A stretch of DNA of 64,000 nt from Aaosphaeria pasadenensis (lineage: Eukaryota; Ascomycota; Dothideomycetes; Pleosporales), in assembly GCA_022813625.1 (NCBI GenBank), contig JAKLMB010000015.1, positions 837,413 through 901,412 of the forward strand, read 5' to 3'. Made by a program: the position numbers and the translations under genes. The notes under the pieces are model-generated. The model worked only from the letters and a program-made list of their open reading frames with translations, had not been told where the DNA came from and searched no databases. Shown here in pieces: positions 12,723-23,174 of this stretch; position 1 is the first letter of the stretch; each line of letters opens with the position of its first letter.

Positions 12723-13752
12723 GTTGTTTATGATTGTTCCCTCGTCCACGAGGCAGCACCTGGGGAGATAGAAGTCAATGGCAAGATGCCACGAGACGAT
12801 AGAGGAGAGTGGGTGTCTAGTAGACGTCGCAGACGCGGCTGGGAGGGGTGAGATATTAAGTAGCGCTGTGGCTGCCCTCACACAGTTTGTGTGGTACGAT
12901 AAAATCAAGGCGACGCGTTCTGTACGTCCAGCTGTGTCCACTGAGAAGGGCAAGATGAGGTTCTAGCATAGGATATGATGTCATCCAAGCCGTACGCTCC
13001 GCCCGTGCATTTCAGATCAGGAGCAAGGCAAGGTCAAGAGCAAGCGGGAGAGATAGCAGTAGCTCCACCTGGTTCCCACATATGTAGCGAAGGGATACGC
13101 CAGTTGAGCAATTCTAGCAAGTTTGAATGGTGCTAACAGCCACCAAAAGGCCTAAAGAGGGTGCGAGATGCGTGCGGCAGCAAGATGACAATGAACATTG
13201 ACTTTTTGCGCCTAATGCTTGTTGGCAATCACCAAGAGGGGAAGGGTGGAACACTGGAAATAAGGGAAGGAGGACGAAAGGATTGCGAAATCGAAGATGA
13301 ATCTGGTGATCGACGTCATGGACATGAATCTTGATCGGTCGCAGATGCTCCCCAGCCAATCAGAAAGCTCGCGCCACAGCTCATTCGGGTATGGCTTGTC
13401 CGCAGCTGACAAGTGGGGAGAAAGAGGCTGGCCCGCCTCCCGCCAACTCCCTCCCCCGCGATCCATTCTCACCAATTCATCATCATCATTACTCGTACCA
13501 TCATTTTCACTCAACGCTCCAAGTAAACATCAGCCAATCACGAGTGCCACTGCATTTCTGTCTCAATCGATTGTGATCATTGCCAGGACGCTGTTGTTGC
13601 TGCTGCGACTGTTGCTACGAAGTACTCCTAGTGCTACTATTCTTAGGTACCTAGCTACTACAGGTGCTACAGTAAACATTTTCGTTCGTTCTGTTTATCC
13701 GCTCGTATTGCGATCAACACATCCACACGTACTTAGTCTGATCAACTTTACC
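12723..13752. promoter_or_regulatory. divergent promoter region, mug190-like / nagA
   Basis: This 1,030-base spacer separates two divergently transcribed genes and has no supported gene. Two CCAATCA boxes (13356-13362 and 13534-13540) lie on the nagA side. An open frame from ATG 13297 is in phase with nagA but encodes low-complexity residues with no family similarity. Confidence 0.6.
13356..13540 (+). promoter_or_regulatory. two CCAATCA boxes upstream of nagA
   Basis: CCAATCA occurs at 13356-13362 and 13534-13540, the nearer one 213 bases before the nagA ATG. CCAAT is the binding core of the fungal HAP/CBC complex. Function here is inferred from sequence and distance only. Confidence 0.45.
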
Positions 13753-15165
13753 ATGTCCGGCTGGTTCACACTTTTCACCAATTGTCGCTATGTCGTCGAT
13801 GGTGGTCTTGTTGATGATCATCTAGTCATATCGGACGAGACAGGCTTGATCTTAAAAAGAGACGGCTACATCGGAGGCGAGGCTGTCGATCTTGAAGACA
13901 ACATTATAGCTCCGGGTTTTCTAGAGCTTCACACAAATGGCGTCAAAGGTTTTCACTTTACACAATTCAAGGATGAGACGAGCTATGCAACGAGAATCGA
14001 TGATACTGCAAGGCATTACGCTACACAAGGAGTGACAGGGTTTTGGGCTACTATACCGACCGTCAAAGGCGAGGAATTCCAGTCAGTAGGTGGAATTCCC
14101 TTAGTTATCGCCTTTCCACCAGACAGTTGCGCTGGCTCATTCATATGCACAATACACATTGATGCACCGTGATGGAGTCGCGTATGAGGTCTAAATTCAT
14201 GTTCACTACTTTTCAGCAACGTGATCTTCGTTCTTTATCGTGTGCTAACTTGAAAGATCCTGCCTTCCTTGAAACCGCGCGACATCCACAACGCTGCATC
14301 CCTTCTTGGAGCGCACGTTGAAGGCCCTTTTCTACATCCGACAAAAAAAGGTGCTCATAATGCATCTCTTTTCCAAGACTGCAGTGCTTCAGCGAGCTCG
14401 ATCTATGGCTTGTCAAACCTACAAGATTCGGTCAAGCTTATCACAGCAGCACCAGAACTTCGACAGTCGGGCGAATTCTTCAAATCCCTATCCTCTCAAG
14501 GTATCAGGGTATCAATGGGGCATTCGAATGCTACCTACGAGGAAGGCTTATCGGGACTTGTCGCTGGGGCCACTTGCTTAACCCATACCTTGAACGGAAT
14601 GTCGGGCTTCACGTCTCGAGCACCTGGCCTCGCAGGATTGACAGCGCTGCCATCTACGAATAACCCAGCTCCTCCTTACTACACTATAATCCCTGATGGC
14701 GAGCATTTACACCCAGCAACAGTCTCACATCTTTATCGTACAAACACGAAGAAGGCAATTCTAATCACCGATAGTATCGAGCTCGCAGATCTGCCCGATG
14801 GTACTTATCCTGGCCATGCGCAAATACCATTCGAGCAGACAAAGAAAGGTACACGCGCAACGATCGCCGGAACTGACACGCTGATCGGTGGTTGCATACC
14901 ACTGCAACAGGGAGTGAGGAACCTCATGGAATGGAGCGGCTGTGGTCTAGCCGAGGCTGTGGGTACTGTCACTGAAAATGTTGCTTCTTTTATGGGCATT
15001 GATGGAAAGGGCGGAAGAGGCGTATTGAAAGAAGGTCGAAGGGCTGACCTCTGCGTCTTGAACGAGACGGGAGAAGTGTTGCAAACATGGGTGAAGGGAG
15101 TAAAGGTTTGGGATAAGGAGGAGGATCTGCGGGCTACAGAAGACAGCGGTGATTCTCGCGGGTAG
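13753..15165 (+). CDS. nagA: N-acetylglucosamine-6-phosphate deacetylase
   Basis: Exon 1 is 13753-14085 and exon 2 is 14257-15165. The 171-base intron has donor GTAGGT, branch GCTAAC and acceptor GAAAG. The product is 413 aa, normal for the family. It hydrolyses GlcNAc-6-phosphate to glucosamine-6-phosphate and acetate in cytosolic amino-sugar (chitin) catabolism. By comparison with E. coli NagA, the metal ligands are E133 (in GAHVEGPFL), H200 (in GHSNA) and H221 (in THTLNGM). H261 or H263 (GEHLH) matches the substrate-contacting His, and D283 (in LITDS) is the catalytic Asp. The strand after beta-1 reads PGFLELHTNG (54-63). I chose the ATG at 13753 because the family's N-terminal beta-sandwich begins there. 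No deaminase, kinase or transporter of the GlcNAc pathway lies nearby, so this copy is not in a NAG cluster. It converges on the beta-helix gene, 277 bases away. Confidence 0.92.
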
Positions 15166-15442
15166 TGGTCGAGGACTTGTTGACAGGATGAAAGAAGGAA
15201 CGTCTCTTGTGAGAACAAATGCGCGCAAACAGGATCACTAAATATGAACCTGCTCCAACTGTTTTCCAATACCAATAATGAGTTCAGAAGATTTATTTTG
15301 TCTCATTCGCTGTTCCTTGGCTCTTTTAGGATATTGGCTCTTATGGGATATATATAGAAGGTTATGATTGACTAGAAAGTGATTACATTATATTTGATAA
15401 TTGTATACTATGAGATCATGTCTCCCCAGTTTCGGGCTCTGA

Positions 15443-17002
15443 TTACTTGGTGTTATCGAACTTGATGTTCTTCGAAAATTGCCGCCACTTGACATTCAAC
15501 TGGTCCAGGTTCGTTGCTGCGGTCTTGTTCTCCAACATGAAGACATCCGAGAACGTGACGGTGTCAACCATTGATTTCTCATCAACGCCAGCAAGCTTAG
15601 CCTGGTACTTTCCTAGTTTGCGGGCTCGAATATTCTTGACGTAGACATTTTGGATAGGGCCAACGCCTTTGCCGTTGTCATGGACGAATACGGCAAGCCA
15701 CGCTCCAGTACCGCCAGGCTCACCCTCAACTCTTTCTAGGTCCATGTTCTCAAATCGAACGTTCTTGGCCGCAGCAGTGCCAAATAAGTGATGAATACCG
15801 AGGCCTACACCCGCACGGTAGACCACTCCATTTTTGAAAGTGACGCCGTCCTGTTCCTGGTAGACGCCCTGGCCAACCTTGAATGCGTAACAGTAGGTCC
15901 ACGCAAAGCAGTCATCGAAGATCACGTCACGAAGAGGTCGAGGAGGGTAAGGGTATGGAACCGTAGTACCAACATCCTGCGGCCAAGTCTTCGTGGAGAA
16001 GCTGTCATCGTTGGCCACAGCTATCGCTCTCCTTACCCTCACTTTCGTGGACTCATTGACATCGATGCCATCATTCTGCTTCACGTCGAAACGATCGAAG
16101 ATCTTGATGTTCGTAATAGTAGCATCGGTGACTTGAATCAACGATACAGCCCAGAACGAACTATCACGAACGAGAATACCGTCGCACTTGAAGTTTGTCG
16201 TGCCAACTGGTACCAATATGTCCGCGACGAGTTTTGGTGACGCTCCCACTGAAGCCTTGCCGTTGCCGTCTAAGGTTCCTCGACCATAAACTTTGATGTC
16301 CTGAGAGTCAAACTCTGTCTGAATCCACCATGTCCCGTCACCAAGGTCGGACTTGGTCCAAAGCACTTTGTAGTCAGACTTCTTGGCCGTATTCCTCAAC
16401 ACAGATCCACCTGCAAGGTAGAGCGATGTGCGATTGCGCAACATTAGGTTGCCGATCAGATACAAGCCCGGGGGTACGTAGACAATACTTCCGGGTTTCT
16501 TTGCTGCCGCATCCATAGCTTTCTGAATTCCAGTAGTGACTCCCTTTCCTTTGTTGTCTGCACCGTAGTCAAGTACATTGAAGATTCCATCTCCTTTCGA
16601 TGGAGGCACATCCGTCTCGAGAGGATCAATCGCGATGATCAATTCCTTCTTGTCTTTGAACTTGATAATGAGATAATGGACCTTTTTGAGCGAGAAGATC
16701 AACTCATTGCCTTCGATTCTGGATACGATTGGGAGTTGTTTTGGCGAAATCACTGGCTGTTCTGTGATCTTTTGTCCATCAACGGCTGCGACTCGGAACT
16801 CGGTACTGGGGCCTTCGCTCATCGATATATGAAGATAGTCGTACTGATTATAGCTGACCGTCTTCGCATATGTTCCGTTGACCTTAACGGAATACATCCC
16901 GGATTTGGCATAGATGTCTTCTGGGCGATCATAGTCCACCCATTTGGCAGACACGAGTGAGATAGCAGACAGCGCCGCTAGCAAAAGAGTAGACCTGACC
17001 AT
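15443..17002 (-). CDS. secreted beta-helix glycoside hydrolase-like protein (GH28/GH49-like)
   Basis: Single exon, 519 aa from the ATG at 17002, which has a strong context (GCGACCATGG) and opens a signal peptide (MVRSTLLLAALSAISLVSA). The frame extends upstream only through a non-ATG codon. Residues 20-145 look like an N-terminal beta-sandwich. From FNVLDYGADNKG (about 150) onward the protein has the repeated short strands of a right-handed parallel beta-helix, opening with the pectate-lyase-superfamily pattern and a segment like YVPPGLYLIGNLMLRN. GH28-type core motifs are approximated by NDGIDVN and ANDDSFSTK, but the canonical GHG and RIK motifs are not evident (GLGIHHLFG is seen instead). 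The substrate could be a plant or microbial polysaccharide, and GH49-like enzymes share this architecture. The secreted beta-helix call is firm; the exact family and activity are uncertain. Confidence 0.8.
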   Translation of the reverse strand: MVRSTLLLAALSAISLVSAKWVDYDRPEDIYAKSGMYSVKVNGTYAKTVSYNQYDYLHISMSEGPSTEFRVAAVDGQKITEQPVISPKQLPIVSRIEGNELIFSLKKVHYLIIKFKDKKELIIAIDPLETDVPPSKGDGIFNVLDYGADNKGKGVTTGIQKAMDAAAKKPGSIVYVPPGLYLIGNLMLRNRTSLYLAGGSVLRNTAKKSDYKVLWTKSDLGDGTWWIQTEFDSQDIKVYGRGTLDGNGKASVGASPKLVADILVPVGTTNFKCDGILVRDSSFWAVSLIQVTDATITNIKIFDRFDVKQNDGIDVNESTKVRVRRAIAVANDDSFSTKTWPQDVGTTVPYPYPPRPLRDVIFDDCFAWTYCYAFKVGQGVYQEQDGVTFKNGVVYRAGVGLGIHHLFGTAAAKNVRFENMDLERVEGEPGGTGAWLAVFVHDNGKGVGPIQNVYVKNIRARKLGKYQAKLAGVDEKSMVDTVTFSDVFMLENKTAATNLDQLNVKWRQFSKNIKFDNTK

Positions 17003-19926
17003 GGTCGCGGTGGGGGATGACAATCGATGGAATAGATGGTCGCACCTACAGCATCAAACCATGGGAAGTTGCACACGGTATAATTATATGTCCAAAGGTC
17101 TATCAGTTGCTATTTTTAATGTGGTGCGTTCAGTATAGACTGGGGGCCGTACCAATACCAATTTTGTCTGGAGGCACCATGGATTTCAATCCCAGCATTC
17201 AATGTCGAAAACACGAGGCGAGCACCGCAAGTTCGTTTAGATCTCCCCGCTTAGCCGTCCAAATGATCCTTGTAAATGTTCCTGGAATCGGCCAAACTGG
17301 TGCCAAAACGCGAACTCTTCCCCCATAACGGCATGGGCTGACGGTTAGAAGTGCGAGCTGCATACCCGTCGCAGGGCAAGTCTTGGAAAAATCAGGGACG
17401 CATTCGAGATTACAGGACATCAGTCGAGAGGGCTCGACGACAAGGCGTCCCAGTGCCAGCACACGGACAATACGGGACATTTACCCATGGCTCAGCCTCG
17501 CTGTTGATCATGAGAGCGACGTTGCAAATCACAGTGGGAGGCCCAATTCATCTAAAAGCCTTTCACGACCATTGGCGGAAACGCACAATTGAGCAAACAT
17601 GATTCGAGCTGCGTAGGTATAATAATCAAATACCTTTCGAATGATCAAAAACATCACGATGTCTGCACTGTCGGTACTATGGCATTTTGTACAGCGCTAC
17701 GATGCCTGTCCAGATCACCATCATTGTCCTAGACTGTTTTCCTCGGTCCGCTGTGCCCGAGCCCGTCGAGTTCCACAACCTAATTGAGCGCCATCCCGCG
17801 AGCTCGCCCTAATTCAGGACCATTATTCAGATACTGTCACAACATGCTAACCGACTTGTAGCTACTTCAATTTTTTTTCTCTCACGGTGTGGAGTGTTAC
17901 ATTCCCAGAAGTCAACTGCCTAGCTAGTGAGACATAAATGCACATGGTTCATCCGTGGTAGGTCACAGGCGCAAAGTCGCGTTTCAATTGAGTGTTGCAT
18001 AGCAGATGTCCATAAATTTTAGCTTGTCATGTACGGAGGGTAATGTACGGGGATACACTGCAGTTTTGGTAATACAGTGCTACAGAAGAGCCTTTAGAAT
18101 ACAATACCCATTATATTTCTGCATTAAAGATGCAATGCTCCAGGTATATCCGTACAAATGCTACCCATTTTTGAATCATGCTTCGGTTGCGATCCAACTC
18201 TTCTAGAGTCAAGGTTTATCTGCTTTGGTTCACATTTGGAAAAGGCGCCAAAATTGGGACGTAGTGATATAGATATAATACGACACAAAGAACACACACG
18301 CGCACTTGTATGGACAATTGTACTTGCCGTATACACAATTTGATTAGAGTTTATACATTTTGTACTTTCTTCCATTTTGAATACATCGTTTGTCAGGACT
18401 TAGCACTGTATAATCTAAACCATGACAAGGTTAAACATACCATATCTAGAAGCTTAAAAAATGGAATAAGCTCACAACCTCGGGATCGAAAGTGTATTGG
18501 TGATATGGCCGTGCGCCCATCGGTGACGTTTTCCTATCCACGATCATGCATACTAGCTCCCTACATGTTTGCTCAGATACTTGACAAAGTAGAACAGGTG
18601 GCTAGCCATCGTGCTCAATGATGATTATCTTGAAGGTTTTCAATGAAATATGTTTCGAGCTGGACTATCGTCACTAATTGACTACCTCGCAGTCATTCTT
18701 CAATTGAGCGCTGCATCTACAAGAGAAAATGGCAAAGACGATGGTAGGGAGTGACCTCAACGATATTAAGTAAATATATTTAGGTTTTAACTATATCTAA
18801 TACTGTAGCTCTATCGAACCGGCCACAAAAGCAAAAAGGGTTCCATAACATATATTGTCATTATTTCCAGTTTAATCGTAACATCATATCGGATATATCA
18901 AGAACTACCAAGTCGACTTCGCCCATATCGCCGCACAACATCCCTTGGCTGCCTACATGACTCATCGATCAGTTTTGGTGATGACATCCACTCGCGTGCC
19001 CGCACCAGGAGCTGCCATTGACGCAATGAACAGCTTCGAAGGGTGGAAGTACGCGTCAAATTGCCTTCTACTGGTTTCTTTGATAGTTGGACTGTTGATG
19101 ATGAACGCCCGTGATCTGGTATGTCTTCCAGGGCAATGTACGCCTGTCTACTGCATGGCTTTGCTGGGGACATTGGAATTTCTAGATTGGTAGTAGGATC
19201 ATGCGATGAAGCTATTGGCGGGCATGATTTTCTGGGCTCTTCTTCACCGTCTGTTTTACGTTTGAATGACAATCATGATAGTCTTCCCCTTCACATCCAC
19301 TAAACTATCAACGACTGTCTGATTATTACCTGAACGCAACATTCCTAGTTCCACCAAGTCCAATATGCAAAACCCTATAACACTAGTGTTTCCGAGATCT
19401 GAATGATATTATACACGGAAGCAGAAGCATCACTAACGAATTGGATGATAGAGTACATTCCAACTAGGCCCGGTGCAGTGATCTCAACAATGATGGTGAC
19501 TATCTTCGCACTTGGTTAGCTTCAACAGAACTTTGATATCGAATGATGTTCTTGTTATAGCCCTTACAAGATATTGAGCCACTTTTGACAATTGTCAATT
19601 ATTTTGTATAGAACAGAAGGTCTAGTTTGCAAAGCACAGAGTCGCTAAGCAAGGTTTGCCGAGCGGTCATATCTTCGCGATTTAGCGTGTTGAGCTTATA
19701 CCATATGGGACGGGAAAATTTTTCCAACCCATTCCAGGGGTGAACCGTGGAACCATATCCACACCAGAAACACCAACATAATTGCTGAATACAGATCGAT
19801 ATTCCTTGGGCAAGTGCTGTCACAATTGTCTCTCGACTTGCATTCAATATGTTTGTGGTCATATTCATATCCATAATAATTTACAAATCTTCCATCAAAT
19901 CATCTAGCATCAGATGGTTCTTGACC
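17003..19926. other. intergenic region, no gene seen
   Basis: 2.9 kb, AT-rich in its second half, with only short frames on both strands. The longest (minus, about 19272-18898) has a stop immediately before its non-ATG first codon and no good splice acceptor. I see no transposase, reverse transcriptase or long repeat. Confidence 0.6.
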
Positions 19927-19998
19927 GGGCTTGTGGTTTAGTGGTATAATTTTCCCTTAGCATGGGAAAGGTCCTGGGTTCGATTCCCAGCAAGTCCA
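19927..19998 (+). tRNA. tRNA-Ala (AGC)
   Basis: 72 nt with a full cloverleaf. The acceptor stem is GGGCTTG paired with CAAGTCC and includes the G3:U70 pair that marks alanine tRNAs. The anticodon stem is TTCCC/GGGAA around the loop TTAGCAT (anticodon AGC). The T-arm carries the B box GGTTCGATTCC (19977-19987), and the discriminator base is A. There is no intron and CCA is not encoded. A run of seven T follows directly. Confidence 0.96.
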
Positions 19999-19999
19999 G

Positions 20000-20006
20000 T
20001 TTTTTT
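20000..20006 (+). terminator. Pol III terminator of tRNA-Ala
   Basis: Seven consecutive T begin two bases after the discriminator base, the usual RNA polymerase III stop signal. Confidence 0.9.
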
Positions 20007-21100
20007 GCGGATTGATATGACACGTCGTTGTGGATGAAGTGTCTTTTTTTTGGCTGGGTGGCAGCGAAGAAAACATCTGTGTCCGCAAAAATCATCACCA
20101 GTCTTGGCGTAGCCATCCATCCTGCCCCCAACGCCAACACCAAGGTGCTTATTTTCGTGCTAGGTCAGGACGAACGATAGGTACAATAGCTACGAATGGC
20201 ATATCAAAGCGGAGTAATGCCGAGTTCATGGGATATCGGGTCAAGCTGGAGCACTGTACTGCAATCATTTCACGACAGATCGAAATCTATCGCCCAACTT
20301 GCCACACGAACCATTACCTGCAGTGAGAGAAAGAATGACAACAAGTAGTATATACAGTATATACATCCACGCGTAATTAATGCTCAATCTTGGCATCAGG
20401 TTCGCTTGTATTGTTGTCCTTTACGTAGCAAAGGCGAGGGGAGTCAGAAATGTTCAATCTAATAGCAACGTTGAATCAGTCCCGTTGCAAACATATCAGA
20501 AATGGTTGCAGAGGGGCAGATCGCTGATCAGTATGCCAGAGCGAGAGAGAGGATGAGGTTCAAATTTTCGGATTATTCTATGGGCAAGTTTATGATATCC
20601 GCGCCGATGTGAGTTCTACAATCCTTCACCGACCCCATTGCATTGCCCCAGAACAAGCATGACCTCGCGCAGACCACCCTCTCCTTCGGGTTATGCCTGG
20701 AACGAACTTGTGCCACGAGCCTCCTATGTGCTTGATTGCAAGGTTAGAGTAGCGTTCCGTGTGATTTTGCGCCTGGGAAAGAAAGATGCATCGGCCTAGA
20801 TCCAAACACTTCATCTAGTTCCAGAGTCTTTCAACAGTGCTTACTCCACGACTGATTACGTTTTCACACGCTATCGTTATATACTAATAAAGTTTCACTA
20901 TCAGGTGTAAATGTAGTATCAAGCATCTTGAGATTATAATCTACCTCGTCCACCTATCTGCGTCCGTTCACATGCCCCTAGGTATGATATGTCTATTTCC
21001 GACATGCTTAACATAAGCTTTGGTTTTGCTCATCCATCAAAGTATCCAATTGCATTTGTTGATATGGTGAAAACTCACATTGTAGCAAATGAGTCTTCCT
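20007..21100. other. intergenic region, no gene seen
   Basis: 1.1 kb between the tRNA and the 3' end of the orphan gene. It has short frames only and holds the probable 3' UTR of the minus-strand gene. Confidence 0.6.
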
Positions 21101-23108
21101 TTACGCGAAGTCATTGCCACCCGAGTTAGAGGGATCGGCTTCTTCCTCCTCCTCGTACAGATCTAAATCCAGTTCCTTATCGTATTTGAAATAGTCTCTG
21201 TCGATGAGCTCACCCAATTCGAGATCGTACCGCAAGGGGGTGAGGCGGGCCCGAGCATCGAATTTCAATTCAAAATTACCTCCCTAGTCACATTAGCAAC
21301 AATTAAGTTCAAAGTTCGGGGATAAACTAACCAAGTGCTCATCGGGTATATTGAATCGATACAATAGGACTGGAGCTAGCCAATTCGCTGTGTGCAGTAG
21401 CGGATTGCTTTTGTCCTCAGTTTCCGTAGTCACAACTACAGTCTTGTCCTTGTGTATAACATAGTGCTTGATAAGCTGTTCAACTCTGTCGTAGGGTTAG
21501 AAAGTTCCTAACATTACGAACAATGCACAAACCTGAGCATGGCCGTGTTTGTCGCTTTTGTGCCGAGAAAAAGGTTCTTAAGATCCTGCGACGACTCTAA
21601 CCTGAGACCAGCACCTAACCCGCCGTACGAGAATGCAGAACGATGGAGCCACTAAGAAAGATTAATTTGTCTTTCCCATAGCATACTGTGCGAGAATCTT
21701 ACTTCAACATCGGTAATAGTCGTCTTGGGGCCGGTCTCTGGTTTGAAAGTCGGCTGTGCGGCCTGCAGCAAAGTAAGCAATTGCCACATTCGCAAATACT
21801 TATTTGACTTGCTCACAGCATTGGATCCAATGCGCATTGCCGCCGCCTGGGTCGGGTTTCGGGGCTTTCCACGGGCGGCATTGAGTTTGAGCTTGGTAAT
21901 TTCTGTCCTGGTTGTGTCCCCGATATCTGCGAGAGGTAGTTGAATCTTCTCTTTACCCCCGGGTCCGCCTTTCAAAAATGACAAGACGTACGAGTTACCA
22001 ACCTTCTCCACGAGATTAAAGCTGGTATCCGAGTACACGTAGCGTTCTTCAATTGCCTTGGCACTTTTCAGTATTGCATAATGGTCCCTAGTGACCCATG
22101 TATAGTAGTGCAACATGGGATGTGTACCGATGAGTTCGAAATTTTTAGTTTTCCTCTCCTCCTCCATCTCTTTCTGAGACCTTACATAGCAATTCTTAGG
22201 CACGAATCTACGCTTGGTGGTCTTCTCTTGCAATTTTTTGAGGTTGGACTCGAGCACCTCCTTCTTCAGCTTCTCGCCGAGCACGAAGTAAAGATCAATC
22301 CCTTCGACCTTGACGTCAAAAAATCGAGCAATTACCGAATAAGGTTCTTTGGGGGGGAAAGAAGCTGCCGACCCCATTTCTATGCATCGAATTAGCTCAT
22401 TGAGCCGAGTCGAGATCCCGAGTTGACGTACCGATATAACGAATGAATATCTTCTCAGCATATTCCACAGAGTTTGGATCCTCGTGGGAAAATAAAAGCT
22501 CAGAAAAGAAATTGTCTGGAGAGTCGAATGGCGTGTAGCCCAATATTACACCGCTGGTATCCCAAACTCGGAATGGCAACAGGCTGGCATCCCGATGATC
22601 TGCCGCCTGATAGTAATTCTGAAGATCTTTTTTACACTGCTTTCGATCCGGACGCAGAAGCCTTTCTGCGAGATCTCGAGCACGCATGAACTTGTTTTCG
22701 CGAGATTTGTTAACACCGGGCCCTGGGCCGATGAGTACAAAACGGTGCTTGTTGTCGGCGGTGGGACTATTATGTATTCTTGCTCTGTATAAGATAACAC
22801 CGAGCTGAAGGTGTTTCACATCCCCAGGTACTTTGTCTCCATGTTCCAATGCCTTCACTCTTGGCCGGCTTCGGTAGATTGTCCAGCTAAATGTGCTGTC
22901 TAGGACATTCAAGGCAGGAGAAACATCCACGCAAAACTCTCGGGCACAAATCCATCTGCGGGAAATAGTCAAATCAAAGTAGCAATCAACTTTTGTACGG
23001 CGTTCTCTTACCATAGTCAACATATATATCACGAGAAATGTTATGTTCGCCCAAATTGTCTTCTGATTTCGGGGGTTCGGAGGGAAAGATGTATTCTGCT
23101 TTTGGCAT
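21101..23108 (-). CDS. hypothetical protein, 578 aa, six exons
   Basis: Minus-strand exons: 23108-23012, 22938-22432, 22379-21703, 21651-21533, 21485-21332 and 21283-21101. All junctions are GT-AG. The only doubtful boundary is the first acceptor: a better-looking CAG ending at 22956 would break the frame, while AG at 22939 keeps it. The protein starts MPKAEYIFPSEPP and ends in an acidic tail with a run of six Glu (EEEEEE-ADPSNS). The middle (about 275-330) is Lys/Glu-rich and probably helical. A GGPGGKEK loop and a ribosomal-protein-like basic stretch (KLNAARGKPRNPTQ) can be seen, but I recognise no domain, signal peptide or membrane segment. In-frame splicing over five introns argues strongly that it is a real, maintained gene, probably restricted to related fungi. 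An 8-bp tandem repeat lies 27 bases upstream of the ATG. Confidence 0.78.
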
Positions 23109-23134
23109 TGTATCGAATCGGTAAATTGACAAAG

Positions 23135-23174
23135 AGTGATGAAGTGATGAAGTGATGAAGTAATAAAGTGATAA
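23135..23174. repeat. 8-bp tandem repeat next to a start codon
   Basis: Three perfect AGTGATGA units followed by two degenerate ones (AGTAATAA, AGTGATAA). The array ends 27 bases upstream of the minus-strand ATG at 23108, in the presumed 5' UTR or core promoter. Confidence 0.9.

Noticed and set aside
13297..13752. In-frame N-terminal extension of nagA from ATG 13297
   Set aside because: It would add 152 residues of low-complexity, Ser/Leu-rich sequence across CCAAT boxes. The family N-terminus begins at the ATG at 13753.
18898..19272. 124-codon minus-strand frame
   Set aside because: A stop lies directly before its non-ATG first codon and no acceptor was found to supply an upstream exon.
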